From Casuarius casuarius (taxonomy: Eukaryota > Chordata > Aves > Casuariiformes > Casuariidae): a DNA stretch of 64,000 bases. Shown here piece by piece: positions 37,006 to 49,762 of this stretch. A model generated the notes under the pieces. It was given only the letters and a program-made list of their open reading frames with translations. It did no database searches and was not told the DNA's origin. A program made the translations under genes and the position numbers. Position 1 is the first letter of the stretch. Each line of letters opens with the position of its first letter. The stretch is taken from contig PTFA01000005.1 in assembly GCA_003342895.1 (NCBI GenBank), positions 964,654-1,028,653 on the forward strand, written 5' to 3'.

Positions 37006-38155
37006 TCAACCTCACTCTCCCTTTTCCTCTCCACCCCTTCTATCCCAAATATCTCTGACTTGTTTTTTGTTGTTGTGGTTGTTGTTAAACACTTGAAAAC
37101 ACAAGGCGTGGCTTTGCATTAGCCCTTCCAAGATATGAATTTCACCTTCTTTAAAGAACCAAGGTAAGTATAAGAATGCGTAGGAAAAAAGAAAATCACA
37201 ACAAATTTGCCTGAAGGATATTTTGTTCTAGTACTAATGCAATTTTTAAGAGAGAAAAAGAAGCTTTTAAATCGTTGAAATACTACTACAACTTCTTTGA
37301 TGGGATTTTCCATCCTAAACACGTTCATGCGTTTTTTCCCATCGATTGCTACTTTTAAACACTTTGATTATTAATCAGGTATAAAATTACTAAATAGATA
37401 CCCAAGAATGTTGGCAAGAATGTTTTGTACCAAAACCTCCTGCAGCACGTTAAAAATATAGTGTTCCCTCTAACTTCAGCATTGCATTAACTCCTATTTC
37501 AACATATTGAGGATGCAGCACTGTCCTTTTTGATTAAATACACTGCATCTGACAATCTTGAAAGGAGCAACACAAAAAGGTCCCAATATTTAATGTCCTC
37601 TCTTGCAAAACAGTCCACAAACTTGTTTTTAAATTTCTGTTCTGTATATATATGAAATGCAAAAGAGAGACGCTATAACAGAAGAAAATCTTTAATACTC
37701 TCCTAATTTCATTACGTAGGGAGATTTGTGTAGTAGATTCCTTATTTTTCATAGATATATGGTTTCTGAAAAATAGGTATTTTAAAAGCACTTGTCAGTG
37801 TTACACTCTTTCATNTCTGTTTCTGTTATTTCAGGTACATAACTTATTTCTGGCTAGTCTTGCACTGCTTGTTGATTCCTCAAGTGCAGCACCAATAAAT
37901 CTACTCAAAAGAATTAGAAATGCCAATCACTAAAAGCAGTGACTTGCAAGCTGTATCCCATAGGCCACTAATGGTCTCTAAAGAATATCTATGGAACAGT
38001 TCCTAACTCAAGGATGAAATACTCTTTCTTCAAGAAGCAACACTTCATCTGTAAGGAATGACAGGAATTTTATGAGATGTCTTTCCTGCCACATACAATT
38101 TTTGAGATTTTAAAAATGTTCTTATAAAATTCAAAACTTCCTCCCTTTTTTTATT
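37006..38155. other. Unique AT-rich DNA, no gene seen
   Basis: It contains a short GTT-rich stretch at 37060-37085. No frame longer than 85 codons. One undetermined base at 37815. Confidence 0.5.
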
Positions 38156-38191
38156 AAAAAAAGAAAGAGAGAGAGAGAGAGAGAAAGAGAG
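38156..38191 (+). repeat. GA microsatellite in a homopurine tract
   Basis: A 36-base uninterrupted purine tract with a pure (GA)n core follows a pyrimidine-rich stretch at 38138-38152, with complementary T7 and A7 runs flanking the switch. Confidence 0.9.
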
Positions 38192-39999
38192 TGCTATTCT
38201 GTAAGATNCACAAGCCTACTGGGTAGGGAATGCCTCTGACATGTAGAAGGCAAGAATTCAAATCCCCACCCGCAATCAGAATGATAAAGCTTTTAATCCT
38301 AGACTGCCTAACCTCAGCTGAGGACTCAGCCACAGCTGTTCCTGTTGTAATAGTCCTATTTTGTACAAGTAATAACAGGCACATAAAGATATAAGCCTCA
38401 TTAGTAAGAGTCCGTGTAGCGTGAGGATGACCAAGTTTCACCTGCTGACTGCAACGAGCAGAGCTGAACTGTTCCAGTAGTTGAACCATTCTAGCAGGAT
38501 TCCAGTCCCAAATTCCCAACAGAGAGCAGCAAAACCCTTGAGGCTGTTTCCTGTGTCCCAAATCACGATTTCATCCACCAGAACACTGCTTATTCCAGCA
38601 GAGCTTTCAGTCAGGAATCCCATCCAGGAATTCAGAAACCCCTTCTGGTTTAAGGTTCATCAAAACTAGTAGGTTCCTACAAAAGTTTTCTGTTTCAATA
38701 AACTGATATTTTCTGATGGAAATGTTTTGTCAAAAAAATTCCTGACCAACCCTATTCACAATAACTGCCCAATCCTGTTTAAGGGATTTGCAGACCCTTA
38801 TGAACAACTGGAGTCCAAAAAGCAAGCATTTCTTAGCACTTTGCTAAGTTTAGATTTCCTTTGGCGCTCCTTTAACCCTGGCCATATTTGTTCACAAACT
38901 GAGAAGATCAGGAATCCTAAGCAAAACTTCAAAGTGACCTTGAGATATTAGTATCTTCGGGATGTTATCACTGCTAGCAAGGAGGGGGATACTGGAGAAT
39001 AGACTCAATTTTTTCTTTTTTTTGTGGAAACATATAGGTATATAACATCTATCAGGTAAGTTCACTTCAGTTGTGACCAAAACCCAGTTTATTCCAACAC
39101 CTGAGAAACCTGCCGGCAAACCTCACTTCAAATCACAGTAGCAGATGCAATGGATTTGGAACTCTGTCAAGGGGTAAAAACTTAGCAGTTGTGCTGTCCA
39201 CAAGATCTGAATGGGAGAGTATATGTGTACCATTTTCACTTTTTCCTGCTGCTCTAAAGGGAAACATGGACATTAATGCAAGTAGGACAGACTACAGAGA
39301 CGATGTAAATTCGTAAACAGACTTTAAAGACGATGTAATTCCTGAATACTCACAGACCTCTGCTCTTTTCACTCTCCCAAGATGCTCCCCCTCTGCTCAG
39401 CTCTGCCTCCAGCATTCCCCAAGTTCTGGGGCTTTTAACGGGGACCTTGTACAATAGCGTAACTCGAAACATGTTCGACTTGACAACTGGGAAAAATTCT
39501 GTTCCTGCACTTATCTGAGGTTGTCCTGGCTATTTAACAGAGATTTGGGAGGGGGAAGCAAAGAGAAGAATCTCTCCAGGATCTTTGCAGAAAGCCTCAT
39601 CCATGTTTCAACACGTGACTTTTCCTTTTCAGAAGTCACTACCGATAAATCAATAACTGAATGAGTGATCTGACATATTCTTAGACCGAGCGGTGCTGCC
39701 GCTATCAGAGACGCTGTTTTACAGCTGAGATTCAACAGATGAGGCTCTGGAGTATTTACAGTCATTACAAATCCCACAATTCTACATAGAAGTCATGTTG
39801 GTATTCATGCCTGTTTGAGTTATTACCTTCTCTGCTTTGAAATAAATGGTGGTTGTTTAGGTGTTAGTGATGAATGAAAAAATGTTTGTACATTTTGTAT
39901 ATAAAATCATTTACAATTTTAAAATACAGCCTTACAGTGTGATGAAGTATTTTCCCAGAAATGGTATAAATCTTTTAACTATCCTTTAAACACTATATT
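38192..39999. other. Unique DNA with possible old repeat at 38.7 kb
   Basis: At 38690-38760, 'gatggaaatgttttgtcaaaaaaattcctgaccaaccct' recalls an old amniote hAT-like repeat end ('ttttccgaccagctct'), unproven. Two copies of a 24-base unit (acagactNNanagacgatgtaa) are at 39287-39310 and 39317-39340, a 30-bp period. A 135-codon minus frame (38154-38561) has no domain. Undetermined base at 38208. Confidence 0.35.
39287..39340. repeat. Imperfect direct duplication, 30-bp period
   Basis: 'acagactacagagacgatgtaa' and 'acagactttaaagacgatgtaa' lie 30 bases apart, differing at three positions within 22. Confidence 0.85.
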
Positions 40000-40615
40000 T
40001 CTCTCCTTGGTACTTATTCCCATTATGTATTTATAGGCACTAACTGTACCTCCTCTCAAGCTTTGTTTTATTAAGCAGAACTAGTGAAACTCTACCACAG
40101 GATGCTTGATNGATAATGGCCTCCATTCTCTTACTCCTCCTGGTATCCTTTCTCTCCACCTACTCCTTCATTCATGGTTTAACATTAAAGGTCATCATCT
40201 CTGGAGTAGTACCATGTACAATAGGGCTAATACTTCCTTCCATCTATTGGATTTCTTTTAACACGAGTAGTACATTTTCCTCCTTCACAGCTAAGTTACA
40301 CTGCAAATTCAGAATCATTCTCTGGTCAACTGGTATGTCTTCGCTGTTTTCAAAAGATGGACTTCATATAGTATCAGAACTTTATTCTTATTAGTCCTTA
40401 CGGCATGACCTTGCATTTTGTGCCAACTAAATTCCATCTGATTTTTATTACTCGTCTAATCATCCAGTTGTTCCCATATGATATCGGATCATCTTCTGTA
40501 GTGATAATGCCTCATAATTTTANTGATCAGCAACTTTCCTCAGCACATTCTTAGTTTTTGCCTCAAAGTCAATAATGATAAAAGAAATATTAAATAAAGT
40601 GTTTTAGTTATCAGA
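40000..40615 (-). repeat. Ancient CR1/L3-type LINE fragment
   Basis: Read on the plus strand, a chain of decayed motifs follows the order of the reverse-complement CR1 reverse transcriptase tail seen intact at 26.9-27.6 kb. These are 'tgtacctcctctcaagctttgttttattaagcag', then 'ctggagtagtaccatgtacaatagggctaatacttcc', then 'gcatgaccttgcattttgtgccaactaaattccatctgat', then 'gtcaataatgataaaagaaatattaaat'. The last two parallel 'caggactttgcacttccctttgttgaattttatgag' and 'caggtcattaatgaagacattaaac' of the younger copy. No frame survives. Undetermined bases at 40111 and 40523. Confidence 0.6.
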
Positions 40616-43032
40616 CAATTCCCCTCATGCAAAAAAATGAGCCTCTGTTCTCAAAATTAGCATGCAGCCTAAATGAAATCATTCATTTCACATTTCAGGC
40701 TCTAACTAGTTCTGCATACCTATGTTTATATCCATATCTGTGCATGCCCCTAGTAAGAAAAGTTTGCTTATTGTAAACATCCTGAAAATAAAAGCTCTTT
40801 GCTTTACTACTTAGCATAGCACCATTCTGTCTTCATGTCCCATCTGCATAACATGAGCTTGCTAAATCTACTACATATCTCCTAGACACAGTCCTGCAGC
40901 AAGTTACTAAATCCTGCTTCATGTGGTTGATGCAAGCCAGGGTATGTTACANACTATTAATTGCAAAGGAAAGAGTTTCCCTGCTAGTCCCTAAATAAAA
41001 GGATGCTTGGATGTAAAATCATAACAGACCTACAAATTTCACATAAAGACAGGAGGTTCTTCCAGCAAAAGACATCTCATTTGAAAACAACATTAAATAA
41101 AAAGAGCTATGGATTAACAAACAATTTCCAGGGTGAAATAGATCTCTCTAAGGTCAGTAGAGCATTACAAACCAATCAATTATGTTTTGAGTCCCACAGG
41201 AACAAAAGGTCAATTGATACCTGCATTTTGGAAGTCATTTTCCATTGTGTGGGTGTTTTACCATGGAAATAGGGCTGTTCCCTAACTAAATGTCNGACCC
41301 CCAAAGAAGGTAAAATTTTGGTCTCTGGTTCAAATTTCTGCGAGAACTGTATGTTTTCTTTGTTACCTACTTGAAAAAAGATTTCAAGAAAAGACAGAAA
41401 CCCTGAAAGGCTTTGTTGGATCTTTTACACACACCCAAATCTACTGGCCACAGACTCCTGCTAAATCATTGATTAATGAAGTACTGTCAACCACAAACAT
41501 GTTAAAACATGCTAATTATGTCTGCTATTTCATCAGATCTTGCTGAGAAATACAGGCTCTTCCCTTTCCAGGGCACACTTAAAACAGCCCTGAAAGAGAT
41601 ATAGAGAACTGACAGAGATGATGGAATAGATGGGAATATTCAAGCTGTGAATGAATTTATGCTGCAAATTAGAAGACAGTTTCAAACTACGAAATAGCTT
41701 TCCTCACATGACTAGAATGCAGTCATCTCAGGTATTATATTTTACACTTTTCATTCCATCCTCATTCCTAAAGCAATGATACTTAGGCATCATAATATTC
41801 TCCCTTTCAGGATCATTCATACAACTAGCAACTCACATCAGTTCCATTTTAAGAATAAAAGGAAAACTACTGTTATTCATAAAGTTTGCAGAAAGAAGGA
41901 GTCCAGCATGTTCTAGTGACCAAAATGCATACCATGCAAGGACAGCGGTGACTGTGAACTGAGAAAAAGCTAAAAAGAACTGAATGCTTAGTTCACTAAA
42001 AGAAGGGCAAAGTTAGCAGATACATCTTAGCAAAGTTGAAGTCAGATTAAGCAGCAGTCCAAATGATCCAAGGTTAAATCAGGGAGCAGATGTATAAGGA
42101 TGCCTGTGTAGGAAGGAAGGCTGTTTGGCTAGAAGAGTTTCACTGAAGACAGCAAAAACACAAGAGAATTTTTTTTTATCCCACAGAAAATGAAAAACAC
42201 TGTGAAATATTATTAGAAACCATCCATAACATAAAAAATTGAAGTGTTTCTAGCACTTCTTAACTAGCTGTGATTATAACTGAAAATGACACATTCCTCT
42301 AACTAAAACCTATGGTATAAAAACCATTAAATAGGAATAGTCTGAAATAAAAATTGAAAATTTCATTTTTACTCCTTCACTGCCTACATGAGGGAGTTAA
42401 ACATACAGATATCTCATTCCTGAAACATCAAAAAGGTATTTAAGATGATGATCTCTTCTATATATAGACTTTGCTACTGCTGCAGAGAACAGTGTGGTTT
42501 TTACAGGTATATATTAGCATAAAAATATTAAATGTTCTAAGTGTTTTGAATTTTGTTCATCTTTTAGTGCAATTTGGGGATCACATGACTTGATACTTTC
42601 ATAAAAAAATTAATGTTAATAAAAAGGAACCAAGCCATTCTGTAAGAGTTAATGCCTTCCATCTTAGTGTCCCAAAGAAACATACAGATATTGAGGTCTA
42701 AGAGAGAAACTATCTAGTTCCTATAAGGTTTAGGCACCTCATTTGCTTTCTCTCTTTAATGCTATGTGCCTTAAAATTATTTAGAATGGAAGTATTTCCC
42801 TCTACTTTTGCATTTACAATTTCCCAGAAAAATTGGAATGTGATGAAAGGTAATCAGAATTGGAGGGTTCAGGACAATCAGAATAAACTGCAAACAGTTT
42901 CAGGCTACAAATATATTCTTTCTATCATGGTGGGATGCAACTTTGAAGAAGTTTTACATATATAGAAAACCATGCCACAGCATTTCTGATAAAATATCAG
43001 GAAAAAGCATTGTAGCCACAAGCATGATGATT
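40616..43032. other. Unique AT-rich DNA, no gene seen
   Basis: No frame longer than 89 codons. Undetermined bases at 40952 and 41295. Nothing recognised. Confidence 0.5.
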
Positions 43033-43230
43033 ACAACTGGAACAGGTTGCCCTGAGAGGTTGCAGAATCTCCATCCTTGGAGATGATCAAAACTCAGGAC
43101 AAGGCCCTGAGCAACTTGATTTAACTTTGAAATTCAATCTAACCTCAAGGTTGGCTCTGCTTTGAGTGGGAGCCTAGAATAAATAACCCTAGGAAGTTCC
43201 TAGAAACCTAACTTATTCTGTGATTCTGTT
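43033..43230 (+). repeat. CR1 LINE 3' end fragment
   Basis: 'acaactggaacaggttgccctgagaggttgcagaatctccatccttggagatgatcaaaactc' is the forward CR1 3' coding end. It is followed by 'gaccctgagcaac'-like sequence and terminates in 'attctgtgattctgt', the degraded CR1 terminal repeat. It is an ordinary short 5'-truncated insertion on the strand opposite to the 26.7-29.05 kb copy. Confidence 0.88.
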
Positions 43231-43569
43231 TTCAACACCAAACTTTTCAGGCTGAGTACAGCAGCATGTTATGAGTTTCATGAATGCAAGCTGCAGTTAT
43301 CACCATGCCACAATGATTCTTCACTGAGTTATGTATACTATTCTTTTGCAAAGTCTGTTTTCAATGCACATCTTAAATTGCATGACCACCTCCTCCTGGC
43401 CAATCATCATCCAGGCTCCCACACATTTCTAACCTCTCTAGCTTTTTCTAAGAGCATCCATCATCTCACACACCTTACAGAGTCCTGAGGAAGAAGAAAG
43501 GACCCTGATGAAATTTTGCCTAAAGGGGGAGCTTCTGTGCTGTTAGAGCAGGGAAATGCTCCTTTCTAG

Positions 43570-43625
43570 GACACACTTCCATTGAAGTTACACCAAGTAT
43601 ATACAGGTGAATTAGTGCCCAAGTC
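43570..43625 (+). repeat. Ancient amniote repeat fragment
   Basis: 'ttccattgaagttacaccaagtatatacaggtgaattagtgcccaag' follows the pattern 'tccattgaagtcaatggagttacaccagtttacacctggtgaggatctggccc'. The family is unnamed, as for the copy at 48.12 kb. Confidence 0.4.
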
Positions 43626-45423
43626 CATCTTTATTTGTTCAGCTGGGGCTATCTGAACTCCTCCTAGAGTTTTGACTGAACCTGTTCACCCTCCTGGATC
43701 GCAGACAGCCAACCAGCTGCATCTGCACCAGAATCAGGAGGAGGACAGATATGCGCCGTGGTTCAAATGAGTGACATGTAGGTACAGAAGATCATGAGTC
43801 TCTGAAGAGCTGAGGAAGTCTCGCTTTCTAGCTTGTGAAGAGACATCTGTGTCAAGAGGTATGAATGATATACAACCATAGGATTTATGCCAATGCTCGA
43901 TTTAACTTTGCTAGAATTTTTCTTTTGAGTGATGAAGATCATAATATGTGTAATAAGATAGTCTATTCTTGTTTTGTAAACAACTGATGAATCTGATGTG
44001 ACAATTGTCTTCCTATAGATAATATATTTTACTATCGGTGTCCTGGAAACTCCATTAGTTTCCAGAGATCAGCCTCATTAGAAAGTCTCTTTAATTTCTA
44101 AAGAGAAGTATCTACCAAAACTTTAGATGTGGGTGGCAGGAGGGAGGGAAATGGACTCAAGGTACACACTGTCATCGTCATAATGCAGATAATATTAACA
44201 ATCTCTCCCTGGAATGTAAACAAACTTTAGAATAAAGTAAATCTTTTTTTTCAGATACTCACTGGTGCACAACTGCTAAACCTAACTCCAATGTGAAAAA
44301 AATCATGACGACTTCTGTTCACTGACACTTCTGTATACTTGGTGTGCACTTCATGTCCACTTTTTGTGCACCTCCTAGGCTTCATGCTTCTACCTCTATT
44401 ACAGGAGACTTCCACAGTGTTTAATCTGACAACCAGATCATGGGCTATAGGACAATCCAGTAGGCCTGAGACAGATTCCTGCAGTTTACTGCAGCTAGGG
44501 GTTCATGACCAGTAGTGCTGAATGAGAAAACAGCCTTTGAAGATCCAACCCTTAAGTATCTGCTGTGGAGTGGATGTTCGTGGGCCATTCTTTTTTCTGC
44601 TTGTTCTTGTTTTTACCTGACTGCCCAATTAGACTAAACATGGCTGCGTAGTAAACAGTGGTATAANCTAATCAAAATACCATTCATAGCATCAGGTCTA
44701 TCACACCACTCTGAAATCTTACTCCCTAATTGTCTTGAACAGCATATGGAAGTAAAGTAGCATGAGGCAACATNAAAAGTACCATCCAACTCCTTTCTAA
44801 TGAATCAGTACAAAGATCTCTCCAGTGACTTTATTCTTTCTGCTGTAAGGAAAAACGTTACACAAATGCAACCAGCGTGGACTTTGCTGCCACTGTTTCC
44901 TAGGGGTAGCGTATGGATCACTGATGTTTATTAATTAGTGCTCNAAAAAATCCAAACAGAACTTTCATCTCAAAAGTGAGTCTGTTTCTCTATAGAGCCC
45001 ACTCTTCAGGAAGCTTTTATGGTGTCTGAAAAGAATGCAGAGACCGACTTTCTAATTCAGGTATGTGCGTACATGTGCACACACAGAAGAGCGTGCATTT
45101 CTTGGCACTGTTGAAGTGTCAGCTCCTGCTTTATTTCATTATCACTGAGGAATATGTTTCTCTGACTTCATCTGACCTTTAGTGGAATTGTCTGCTAATG
45201 CTAAGAGTGGAATACTGTGTCAGAAACACACTAGAAAAGAGACTGGCTGCTGGATATGCATAATACACTGAAGCAAGAAAGCCATTTCAACTCCAAACAG
45301 TGACAGTCAAACCACTGGAGGCTTGAGGTTAAGCACACCAAATGGATGACCATCCAAATCTTTACCAGACCTCTTTGTTTTTTTTAACTCGGAAGGAAGT
45401 CTTCTGAGAGCAGGTTTGGGAAT
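43626..45423. other. Unique DNA, no gene seen
   Basis: Three undetermined bases lie close together at 44667, 44774 and 44944. No domain-bearing frame and no recognised repeat. Confidence 0.5.
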
Positions 45424-45993
45424 TTACGTATTTTGCTTAGGTATGCTTGGTTGGTTTGATTTTATTTTTCTGTGGGGAAGTTTCTGGTCCCTCGCACGCC
45501 TGGTCTGGCTGGAGTACCTTCCCTCCCATGATGCAGGCTTTGCACAAAGGGCCATTGCTAGAACAAGGAAGTGCAGAGTGCACAAAAATGAACAAAAGGG
45601 GATTAATTTTAAGAGCTTAGCAAAGTGAAAGATCAGAGTCCTGAATGAATGATTCCAATTATAATCTGAGAGAGTTTTGCCAGTCACTTCAAAAGTAGTC
45701 TGATATAAGTTTAGTTCAAGGACTTGGTAAAGAACAGAGTCAGTTCTAATTTTATCTGGATTGATTTGCCCATCTGTAATAGGCTGTCCTAAGTGCTCTG
45801 ATAACACAGTCCTGTGGATCATATACCCACACTGATAGACAGATGTCAGATTTTTAAGATCCTGAAGAGAACTTTGTTGCTGACAAGCTGGCAGCTTGAC
45901 CAAATGAATGTTATTAGCTTCTATTGAGGGGCACACATTGTGGAGGTTCCCTAAGGCAGGCCACAGGACGGCAGGCAAGACAGCATGTTTCAT
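45424..45993 (-). CDS. Unidentified 189-codon open reading frame
   Basis: This is the longest ATG-initiated frame in the window. The product is unrecognised. It has no signal peptide, no clear zinc-finger, kinase or transposase motif, and no repeats. Residues near 123-150 are hydrophobic (FHFAKLLKLIPFCSFLCTLH and on), which could suggest a membrane segment, and the C-terminus is basic. The ATG has a poor translation context (T-rich upstream, A at +4). With the base composition here, a crude estimate gives a low chance of so long a frame arising at random in 64 kb, but such estimates ignore local composition. It could be a chance frame, an exon of an unknown gene, or a decayed retrocopy. Confidence 0.15.
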   Translation of the reverse strand: MKHAVLPAVLWPALGNLHNVCPSIEANNIHLVKLPACQQQSSLQDLKNLTSVYQCGYMIHRTVLSEHLGQPITDGQINPDKIRTDSVLYQVLELNLYQTTFEVTGKTLSDYNWNHSFRTLIFHFAKLLKLIPFCSFLCTLHFLVLAMALCAKPASWEGRYSSQTRRARDQKLPHRKIKSNQPSIPKQNT

Positions 45994-48119
45994 AAGAAAA
46001 ATTTAAAACAGCAGCCAGCTCAGAATACCTCTTTGAGCATACACCAGGTTTACTGTATTTAAGTTAAAGCTGGTGAAATCAACAGCAAGTTTTAGAACAA
46101 AGCACATAAATTGCAGAACACGTTGTCTGTGAACACCCAGAGATGAAAATACTACTGATACTACTGTCTATGCTACCGATAAGGAAAGAGCACAAGAATA
46201 ATTGAACCATCAGCTGTTAGGACAGAAGAAACTCTGGACTGTGTAGTTCACTGCCTTTCTTCGTGTTCCTCCATTTCACTCTCACTGAATTTTAGTCTGG
46301 GCAAAAATGAAGCTTTTGCAGAATTAGAAATGAAGGTGTTACCCAAAGAACATCTGCAGCAATACTCACCAAAATCCCCCAAATTCTTTGCCAATGCTTT
46401 TCCACATTAGCAAAGAGAAACTCCTTTGAAAGGCATTGGGGGCGATCCTGTATGAACATGTTCACTCAGCCAATTATGGTCAAATGTTAGTGGTGACTTT
46501 TCTGATGTGGGCATTACTGATGATTTACAGACAGACTATTACTGTAGCAGCGAAACATTTACTAGAAATTGGACCGGGGCCACCAATTCATTTCACACAA
46601 GCTATTGAAGCAGTAAAATGTTCTCTTGTCCCATTACTAATCTGAGCCAAAGTTATTCAGTTCCTTTAAATCAATGTTTCTCATTAGCTGCTTTGGGTTC
46701 AAAAAGGCTGCTTACAATCTCAGTGACTAGTTATATGGCTTTTAAGCACTCAGTCTAGTGCAGTTCATTAAATCAGGGTTAAAGTGATTGAAACATCCCT
46801 GTGGAACATGCACAGTCCTTCCTCCAGAACTTTTCCTGTGACTATACACTTGAGGCATTTCAAAACAAAGGCGGCAGTTTAATAATGCAAACTGTATTGG
46901 TATTGTTACTGGCCTTCATCATTTTTTTCTGACTATTTATATGGGGACCTGCAAAGATAAGCCAAATATAACAAACAGTTTGGTACACAGATGCCCATCC
47001 TTTGTGCACACACAGAGGGTCATAAAGAAACAGCAGCAACAGGAGAACACTGATATAAAATGGAGTGGAGTGGAGCTAGCCATTATCTTTAACACTGAGA
47101 GATCATGTAACGCTCCATCTAGAGCCAAACAACTGAATCTAAGCATGAAATAGCTTCCTAATGCAAAGGTTTGAAATTAAGTGAAACAAAATTCTTGTTA
47201 CACATGAGGATGTTCTGGAGTCTACATGAAAAAACAGAGAGTCCGTACTCTCAGCATAACTACTAGTAGCTCTGTGGCCAATTACAGCATTCATCTTGGA
47301 TTTGGGAAATTTGCAATAAACACCAATGTTTCAATATTTGCAGGTGCTTCTAAAATACAACTGGTGCTTAAGAGTTAATGGTGACAAATGGAAATAAATA
47401 AATATACAAGTATCCCTTATTGTTACACAGAACCTTAATATTTTAATGTTTTATCTGAAATGTGACTGAGCAACAGTAAGTACCCAATGAATTTACAAAT
47501 ATATATTGGTAATAGAGTGTCTGTGCATATAAGACTGGCAATCATTGGCTCAGTCACAGATAACCTACATGTATTTCTCATTGGATACTTGTTCAGGAAA
47601 TAGCCAGACTCTAATTCATAACATATAATCTTGCAGGTGCAAACATTAATTTTTTTTTTCCTAAAAAAAAAAAAAGAAAAAGAAAAAAGAAAACAATTGA
47701 ACTCCAGCTTAGAGTATAATGTATTGGGAAAGTGAAGTGATCAGATGACATAAATGTCAAACCTCTGTTAGGCAAAGTTCAGTAACAGTTTGAAAGAATA
47801 TTTGCAGAAGATCTCTTATCACTCAAGTAGTACGCCTCATGACTCATGGTAATACACCCTTAGCTTGTGTTTGTACTGCATCATCCAGTCTCTGGGGACA
47901 GTGTCCTCAAACGTATTGTAACTGCACAAATCGATATTGTTATTTGGTGTGACGGTTAAAAAGAAAAAAAAAAGATGACTATGTAGGTGGGGAGACTGCA
48001 GGAAAGAAGTAAAATAAAGAAAGGCTCAGAGAAGAGGAGCTTATAGGTAGGTTGTTCCCCACCCCTGCCCCAGTTAAGTTTGGTTTTAACACGACAGCTA
48101 GGTTTTCAGACAGTTACAA
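45994..48119. other. Unique AT-rich DNA with an A-rich simple repeat
   Basis: T10 (47650-47659) and A13 (47663-47675) flank a three-base spacer, followed by (A)nG purine-rich sequence to about 47693. No gene recognised. Confidence 0.5.
47650..47693 (+). repeat. Poly(T)/poly(A) inverted run with A-rich simple repeat
   Basis: The runs could pair as a 10-bp A-T hairpin. An A-rich stretch with single G interruptions follows. No upstream retrogene body is recognised, so it is not called a processed pseudogene tail. Confidence 0.85.
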
Positions 48120-48182
48120 CTTAGACCCATTGAAATCTGTGGAGTTACACCACTTTACACAGGCTGAGGATCTAGCTCCAAG
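48120..48182 (+). repeat. Ancient amniote repeat fragment
   Basis: 'cattgaaatctgtggagttacaccactttacacaggctgaggatctagctcc' closely follows the amniote repeat core 'cattgacttcaatggagttacaccagtttacacctgctgaggatctggccc'. It is the best-preserved copy of this unnamed type in the window. Confidence 0.5.
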
Positions 48183-49762
48183 ACTGGAACCTTTTTACTG
48201 TAAACCATTTCATCATCACAAATAGCTCGTCACCATACGAGTCTCATATGGGCAGAAATGATCTCATCTCACTAGCTCTCCATGAACTGTAATTAAATAA
48301 CTTGTAGTAGGAGTCCGGAGGCTCCAGCCTGGTTTTAATCGTGTTTTCATTAAAGCAAGCACAGCTATTGTCCAAATGAACAGAGCGCTCTGCAACGCGG
48401 TCTGAGCTGCCTCTGCAGAACCCAGGTGAGCTACAAGTTCCAGCATACGCTAGCTGATATAACACTGTAATGAAATTAAATGCTATGGCTAGCAATGTAG
48501 ATAGTCAATTTTAAAGCCATTTAATTAAAATGAAAAAATAACAAACATAGCTGTTCTTTCCTTCATTTACTTTACTGCCAAGAGAAACAATAATGCTAAG
48601 CCACTACTGAGGAAAGCAGCTCTATGCAATAGGCAAATAGCACTTGCAAATACATATTCGATTCTCTTGACACTCTTGAAGTAACACAGGCACAACACCT
48701 TCCTGATAGAAAATAAAGGGCAATACTTGAACAACACACCTTCCAACTGAAACCTAGCAAAGAAAGCAAATAGTTTGCACATAAGGTCTAGGCTATGCAG
48801 TTTTGGTTCAACATCTGCTGCAAGAGTAGATTTCCCCTTAAAGCTCCTGCAGTTATTAATATTGAGAAAATAGGATTATTGTCTGAGCAGCAGGGAGATG
48901 AAAAACTGTTTGCATCTGCAAGCTGCCTGCTTATTTTGAAAGTATTCAAGGCTTTTTCTCTTGATAACATGTTTGAAGTATAATTTGGGGTAAATAAACC
49001 CTTTGGACTATTTTTTGCTTTCTCCTCCTCCCCACAGATGACCTGAGTTTTGTTCTAAGTGACACAGAGCACACAAATTCTTGCCTCTTCCTACCACATG
49101 CATAGAAAGGGTTTCCAAGAGATTAAATTCAAGGATTCCAAATCATAATATTAGAATAATAAAGAATGATTTGAAGGGCTTCCTACCACAGCAAGCCTGT
49201 CCTGAAGTACATAAAAATCAGCCATTGCTATGCAGAGGTAAGTGTCTCTAAGGCTTTTTTTATTTTATATCCTAGCTAGGAGAAACTGGAAAACACCTCA
49301 AAGGGAAAGTGGATGAAAATACTGGCCCTGATGACTGTTGCTAGGCACCAAGCAATGCAGAGAGGCCAACAACAAGCCAAATTTCAAGCAGATTTAGATA
49401 TTGTCCTAATGAACATAGAGTGTCATTAAAAACCAAGGGGTGGTTTCAGCAATTTTGTCCAGACTATTCAAAAACCAGAAAAAGCAAGATTTTCATCTTA
49501 AGCTACTCGGCAAGAACAGATATGATACCTGTGTAGGTAAACACACTGACAATTAGAAATACATAGCTTAGCATACTTAATTCCCAAATAAAGGAAGATT
49601 AAATAGTATTCAACACTCCTACTGAACACCAGCTCAGCAGTTCACTTGCAAAGTATCTGTTGCAGTATGGGAATCTAAATACTAATCCACCTAGCCTCAC
49701 TTAACTCCTCAAAGTGTTTACATCTTTGCAGCTCTTGGCTGTACATCAGTCCATCTTGGAAA
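48183..49762. other. Unique DNA with TAAT-rich stretch
   Basis: At 48450-48570 AT-rich homeodomain-type words cluster, including 'gtaatgaaattaaatgc' and 'catttaattaaaatg', the latter nearly palindromic. No gene recognised. Confidence 0.4.

Noticed and set aside
38241..38275. tRNA-like T-arm ('ggcaagaattcaaatcccc')
   Set aside because: No matching D-arm, anticodon arm or acceptor stem at the right spacing.
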